Translations under genes and position numbers: made by a program
Shown: positions 62,306 to 64,000 of the stretch, piece by piece
Numbering within the stretch: position 1 is the stretch's first letter
Layout: each line of letters begins with the position of its first letter
Assembly: GCF_027484545.1 (NCBI RefSeq)
Contig: NZ_JAIXST010000322.1
Span: forward strand, 1-64,000
Direction of reading: 5' to 3'
DNA from: Runella sp.
Lineage (GTDB): Bacteria; Bacteroidota; Bacteroidia; Cytophagales; Spirosomataceae
Length of the DNA stretch: 64,000 nucleotides
The notes under the pieces: generated by a model
What the model was told of the DNA's origin: nothing
The model's input: only the letters and a program-made list of their open reading frames with translations
The model's database searches: none

Positions 62306-63433
62306 ATGAAATTTATTGTATCGTCGTCGGTTTTACTAAAGCAGCTTTCGGCTATAAACGGCGTCGTTTCTACCAACCCAATTGTACCTATCCTTGAGAA
62401 TTTTCTGTTTCAATTAGATAGCAACCAGCTTACTGTTACGGCTTCTGATTTGCAAACAGTAATGATTACTGAGCTGCAAGTGGAGTCTGCTGATAAAGGA
62501 GCGATCGCGATTCCTGCTAAACTACTTTTAGATACGTTACGCGGTTTACCTGAGCAGCCCATTGCCCTCAAAGTGGATGGCGAAACTTTCGGAATAGAAA
62601 TTGTGTCGGACAATGGCCGCTATAAACTTTCGGGAGAGAACCCTATTGACTTTCCAAAAATCCCGTCTGTCAATCGGGCCTTTTCGGTAGAGTTATCTTC
62701 TATTGCTTTATCACACGCAATTGCCAATACGATTTTTGCGACCAGCACCGACGAACTTCGTCCGGCTATGACGGGCGTGTTTCTACAATTAGGAGCAGAC
62801 CACGCAACTTTTGTCGCGACAGATGGCCACCGATTGATTCGTTATCGCCGTTTTGACGTGAAGTCAGCTGTCGATACAACGATGATTATTCCTCGTAAAG
62901 CATTGAATTTGCTGAAAGCTTGTTTACCTTCTGAAAGCGTTCTGGTAAAAGCGGAATTCAGTCAGGCAAATGCGTTTTTTAGTTTTGCCAATATCAAAAT
63001 GGTATGTCGGTTGATAGATGAGCGTTTTCCTGATTACGAAAATGCCATTCCAACCAACAATCCCAATGTTCTTACCATCAGTCGTGGTGAAATCTTAAAT
63101 TCGCTTCGCCGAATTTCGATTTATTCTAACCGTACGACTCACCAAATCCGTCTTAAATTGACGCCTCCTAACGAATTGGTCATTTCGGCCGAGGATTTAG
63201 ATTATTCTAATGAAGCCAATGAGCGTTTGCTTTGTGAATACAACGGCGATGAAATGGAGATTGGATTTAATGCGAAGTTTTTAATAGAAATGCTCAATAA
63301 TGTAAATTCAAATACGCTTTCATTTGAGTTATCAGCTCCTAATCGTGCCGGATTGGTAGTGCCACTCGATAAGGAAAGCGACGAAGATATTTTGATGCTC
63401 GTCATGCCGGTAATGTTGAATACCTACGCTTAA
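62306..63433 (+). CDS. dnaN: DNA polymerase III sliding clamp (beta subunit)
   Basis: 375 aa, normal length. Three clamp domains are recognisable: MKFIVSSSVLLKQLSAINGV with the first domain to ~120, DELRPAMTGVFLQLGADHAT and FVATDGHRLIRYRR in the second, and RISIYSNRTTHQIRLKLTPP plus NAKFLIEMLNNVNSNTLSFE in the third. The C-terminal DEDILMLVMPVMLNTYA carries the clamp-loader-contacting tail. dnaA and gyrB are not next to it, so this is not the classic dnaA-dnaN origin arrangement. Confidence 0.96.
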   Translation: MKFIVSSSVLLKQLSAINGVVSTNPIVPILENFLFQLDSNQLTVTASDLQTVMITELQVESADKGAIAIPAKLLLDTLRGLPEQPIALKVDGETFGIEIVSDNGRYKLSGENPIDFPKIPSVNRAFSVELSSIALSHAIANTIFATSTDELRPAMTGVFLQLGADHATFVATDGHRLIRYRRFDVKSAVDTTMIIPRKALNLLKACLPSESVLVKAEFSQANAFFSFANIKMVCRLIDERFPDYENAIPTNNPNVLTISRGEILNSLRRISIYSNRTTHQIRLKLTPPNELVISAEDLDYSNEANERLLCEYNGDEMEIGFNAKFLIEMLNNVNSNTLSFELSAPNRAGLVVPLDKESDEDILMLVMPVMLNTYA

Positions 63434-63479
63434 ATTTGGAGTGAGTTGTCAGAAGTGAGTAGTGATGAATATAGGTAGG

Positions 63480-64000
63480 ATGAATAAGCAAAAAAGATTA
63501 TTAATGCCGAGTCTCTCGGCATTTTTTTTGACCATACTCCCTTTTTTAACAAGCTCGGGCATTGGAGTATGGATGATTCAAAACGAGGTCCTGATAAAAG
63601 GTTTTGGAATTAAAGAATGGACAGTCGTGTGCTTAGTTTGCGCTGTGGCCTGTGCCTTGGCATTAATTCCTCCTACTTTACTTGCTTTTGGATTTGGTTA
63701 TTTTTTGGGATGGCAAGCTGTTATTCCTTTGATTTTGCTCAACCTTACCGCCATTTCAATCGTTTATTTCATTGTAAATCAGCTGGATAAAGTCGGCCTG
63801 CTAAATTATTTATCCCAATTCCCACGAGTTGCTTCCTTCTTAAATCGCATCCATGCCGACGAAATCCGCTTTGTGTTCTTTACTAAATTATCGCCCGTTT
63901 TGCCTTTTGCCCTTACCAATTTAGTATTTTCCTTAATGGGGATACGTTTTAAAAACATTATTCTTGGAGGCTTTTTGGGAATGATACCGCGTACTGTTTT
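63480..64000 (+). CDS. VTT-domain (TVP38/TMEM64, DedA-like) membrane protein, 3' end outside window
   Basis: The frame from ATG 63480 (MNKQKRLLMPSLSAFFLTIL) stays open to the window end, 173 codons. Membrane segments are near residues 12-34, 50-75 and 80-105. The VTT core includes LIPPTLLAFGFGYFLGWQAV, EIRFVFFTKLSPVLPFALTN and RFKNIILGGFLGMIPRTV, which match the TVP38/TMEM64 group. Family members are membrane proteins linked to lipid scrambling or transport. A later ATG at 63573 is possible. The first 17 codons overlap the predicted dnaN terminator, a notable arrangement. Confidence 0.8.
   Translation, partial: MNKQKRLLMPSLSAFFLTILPFLTSSGIGVWMIQNEVLIKGFGIKEWTVVCLVCAVACALALIPPTLLAFGFGYFLGWQAVIPLILLNLTAISIVYFIVNQLDKVGLLNYLSQFPRVASFLNRIHADEIRFVFFTKLSPVLPFALTNLVFSLMGIRFKNIILGGFLGMIPRTV
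63503..63529 (+). terminator. Intrinsic terminator of dnaN inside the next coding region
   Basis: AATGCCGAG (63503-63511), TCT loop, CTCGGCATT (63515-63523), then T6. Perfect 9-bp stem 70 bases after dnaN. It falls within codons 8-17 of the downstream membrane protein if ATG 63480 is its start. Confidence 0.7.

Noticed and set aside
62249-63433. dnaN as a marker of the replication origin
   Set aside because: No dnaA gene or cluster of DnaA boxes was seen nearby; dnaN is often separated from the origin in Bacteroidota.

Overview
The window looks like a chromosomal segment of a Bacteroidota bacterium, most likely order Cytophagales (Spirosoma/Runella-type relatives). This is judged from the gene families and signals, not from a database search. 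The signs are a type IX secretion-type (gliding motility) C-terminal domain, a DUF5690 transporter, PD40/OmpA proteins, ExbB-ExbD-ExbD-TonB, LytTR regulators, very weak Shine-Dalgarno sequences, and several promoters fitting the Bacteroidota pattern TTG-N19-20-TAnnTTTG. No rRNA, tRNA or CRISPR array was seen.

Layout. 1-4.1 kb is an eroded accessory patch: the C-terminal part of a nucleotidyltransferase-like protein, a probably C-terminally truncated nitrite/sulfite-reductase-like protein, a transposase broken by several frameshifts and a stop, and an Rpn-family nuclease. 4.3-8.6 kb holds a two-subunit molybdenum hydroxylase of the isoquinoline 1-oxidoreductase type and dihydrolipoyl dehydrogenase. 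8.8-13 kb is a set of poorly characterised envelope genes: a lipoprotein with a von Willebrand A-like start, facing an operon of membrane, coiled-coil and exported actin-fold (Ppx/GppA-like) proteins. 13.4-17.7 kb has an outer-membrane barrel, a LytTR regulator, MscL, and an operon in which an ECF sigma factor with a C-terminal membrane segment precedes a small protein, an MscS channel and a broken DUF3078 gene. 17.9-20.8 kb is rplM-rpsI and rpsB-tsf.

21-30.5 kb is metabolic: nadB, a DUF5690 transporter, a divergent pair of exported enzymes (RraA-like and a Tat-dependent enolase-superfamily protein), a glycosyltransferase-like protein, a serine hydrolase and a quinone oxidoreductase. 30.6-35.6 kb is an L-rhamnose pathway: isomerase, kinase and a fused aldolase/dehydrogenase. 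35.6-37.7 kb is a divergent Nramp transporter/DtxR-MntR repressor pair with a plausible operator between them. 37.8-41.5 kb carries hemE, a polyprenol-phosphate glycosyltransferase, a YceI protein and a lytic transglycosylase.

41.8-52 kb is mostly exported or envelope proteins on the minus strand: a large BNR-repeat protein, RDD, GH3, a PorE-like OmpA protein, and a modular surface protein with a frameshifted sorting domain. 53.3-59.4 kb is an energy-transduction operon (exbB, exbD, exbD, tonB, a small membrane protein, a PstS-like lipoprotein, a TPR protein). 59.4-64 kb has a BatD-like protein, aroC, dnaN and the start of a VTT-type membrane protein that runs off the window.

The best candidates for something undescribed are the 8.8-13 kb envelope cluster with its exported ASKHA protein, the sigma factor/mechanosensitive channel operon, and the paired exported RraA-like and enolase-superfamily enzymes.
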